Source of the DNA: Basidiobolus meristosporus CBS 931.73
Taxonomy: Eukaryota; Basidiobolomycota; Basidiobolomycetes; Basidiobolales; Basidiobolaceae
Assembly: GCA_002104905.1 (NCBI GenBank)
Contig: MCFE01000002.1
Location: 248,001-312,000 of the forward strand
Direction of reading: 5' to 3'
DNA: 64,000 nucleotides
Under the pieces are notes generated by a model. The model saw only the letters and a list, made by a program, of their open reading frames with translations, had not been told where the DNA came from and made no database searches. The stretch's first letter is position 1. Each line of letters begins with the position of its first letter. A program made the position numbers and the translations under genes. Positions 63,831 to 64,000 of this stretch are shown here, one piece after another.

Positions 63831-64000
63831 GAGGAAAGTCACCAAGTGGTGAAATCTTTATTTACTTATGACAAGTATCTAAAGAAGCCAAGTTAATCTG
63901 AAGTTATTCCTAGAAAGCTAGGTCTGAGAGATATCTTCCTGGTAAGCCAGGTCTGAGAGTTGAGAAGCTGAGTGGTACTATATTTCCTAGTTAGCTAGGT
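63831..64000 (-). mobile_element. SINE copy C, runs off the window
   Basis: Same sequence as copy B with the stem-loop at 63839-63852. It shares with B the T in 'gaagTtatt' that the long copy lacks. It stops at the window edge inside the third hairpin, within a few bases of where copy B is truncated. Confidence 0.88.

Noticed and set aside
52092-64000. CRISPR-like or satellite interpretation of the repeated tails
   Set aside because: Repeats are retroelement ends of unequal spacing joined to telomeric DNA in a eukaryotic context; no spacers of uniform length exist.

Overview
The window reads as a nuclear chromosome arm of a fungus that runs, left to right, from ordinary gene-dense DNA into a telomere. 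Seen: compact genes with many 50-80 bp GT-AG introns, fungal-type regulators (a Zn2Cys6 protein, a Mig1/CreA-like zinc finger, an Mkt1 homologue) and TTAGGG repeats at the right end. Several genes look more like animal or early-fungal versions than like Dikarya ones: a BRF2-like TFIIB-family factor, a sphingomyelin-synthase-type enzyme, a GH37 trehalase with a signal peptide, and an SH3BGRL-type thioredoxin fold. I infer an early-diverging (non-Dikarya) fungus; the exact group cannot be read from the sequence.

Gene-dense part (1-52 kb). From the left: MKT1 (5' end outside the window), an NSUN4-like mitochondrial rRNA methyltransferase, EXO1, a small RasGEF, two zinc transcription factors, aprataxin, an NmrA-like protein, NC2-beta (Dr1), MAF1, APC1, a small acidic protein, a securin, a sphingomyelin-synthase-like enzyme, inositol polyphosphate multikinase, a PTC7-type phosphatase, secreted trehalase, a POT peptide transporter, methylglutaconyl-CoA hydratase, SH3BGRL, a secreted Gly/Leu/Lys-rich protein, a BRF2-like factor, SYF2, SEC61 alpha, mL45, bL32m and an Sds3/BRMS1 protein. 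Some neighbours share pathways: APC1 lies close to securin, a classic APC/C substrate; mL45 and bL32m are adjacent mitochondrial ribosomal proteins; MAF1 and the BRF2-like gene both concern RNA polymerase III. There is no sign of an operon or of a metabolite cluster.

Subtelomere (52-64 kb). Short orphan ORFs give way to relic LTRs, a broken Copia element, a LINE endonuclease fragment and an apparently intact young Ty1/Copia element (4.7 kb, 349 bp LTRs differing at one base, target duplication CATAG, primer site matching half of initiator tRNA-Met). From 59.88 kb to the window end, non-LTR elements stand head to tail, all on the minus strand. Each has its 3' end joined to a telomeric TTAGGG (or a TAGGGG remnant) on the centromere side. 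Two are LINE reverse-transcriptase copies. The next is a SINE-like element with a tRNA-like Pol III promoter head, a body with four covarying hairpins and the same 3' tail as the LINEs. It is followed by two shortened copies separated by short TTAGGG tracts.

This telomere-directed LINE/SINE system is the candidate undescribed system of the window. The polarity is that expected if the telomeric G-strand 3' end primes reverse transcription of an RNA whose 3' tail carries a conserved stem-loop and a C-rich end.
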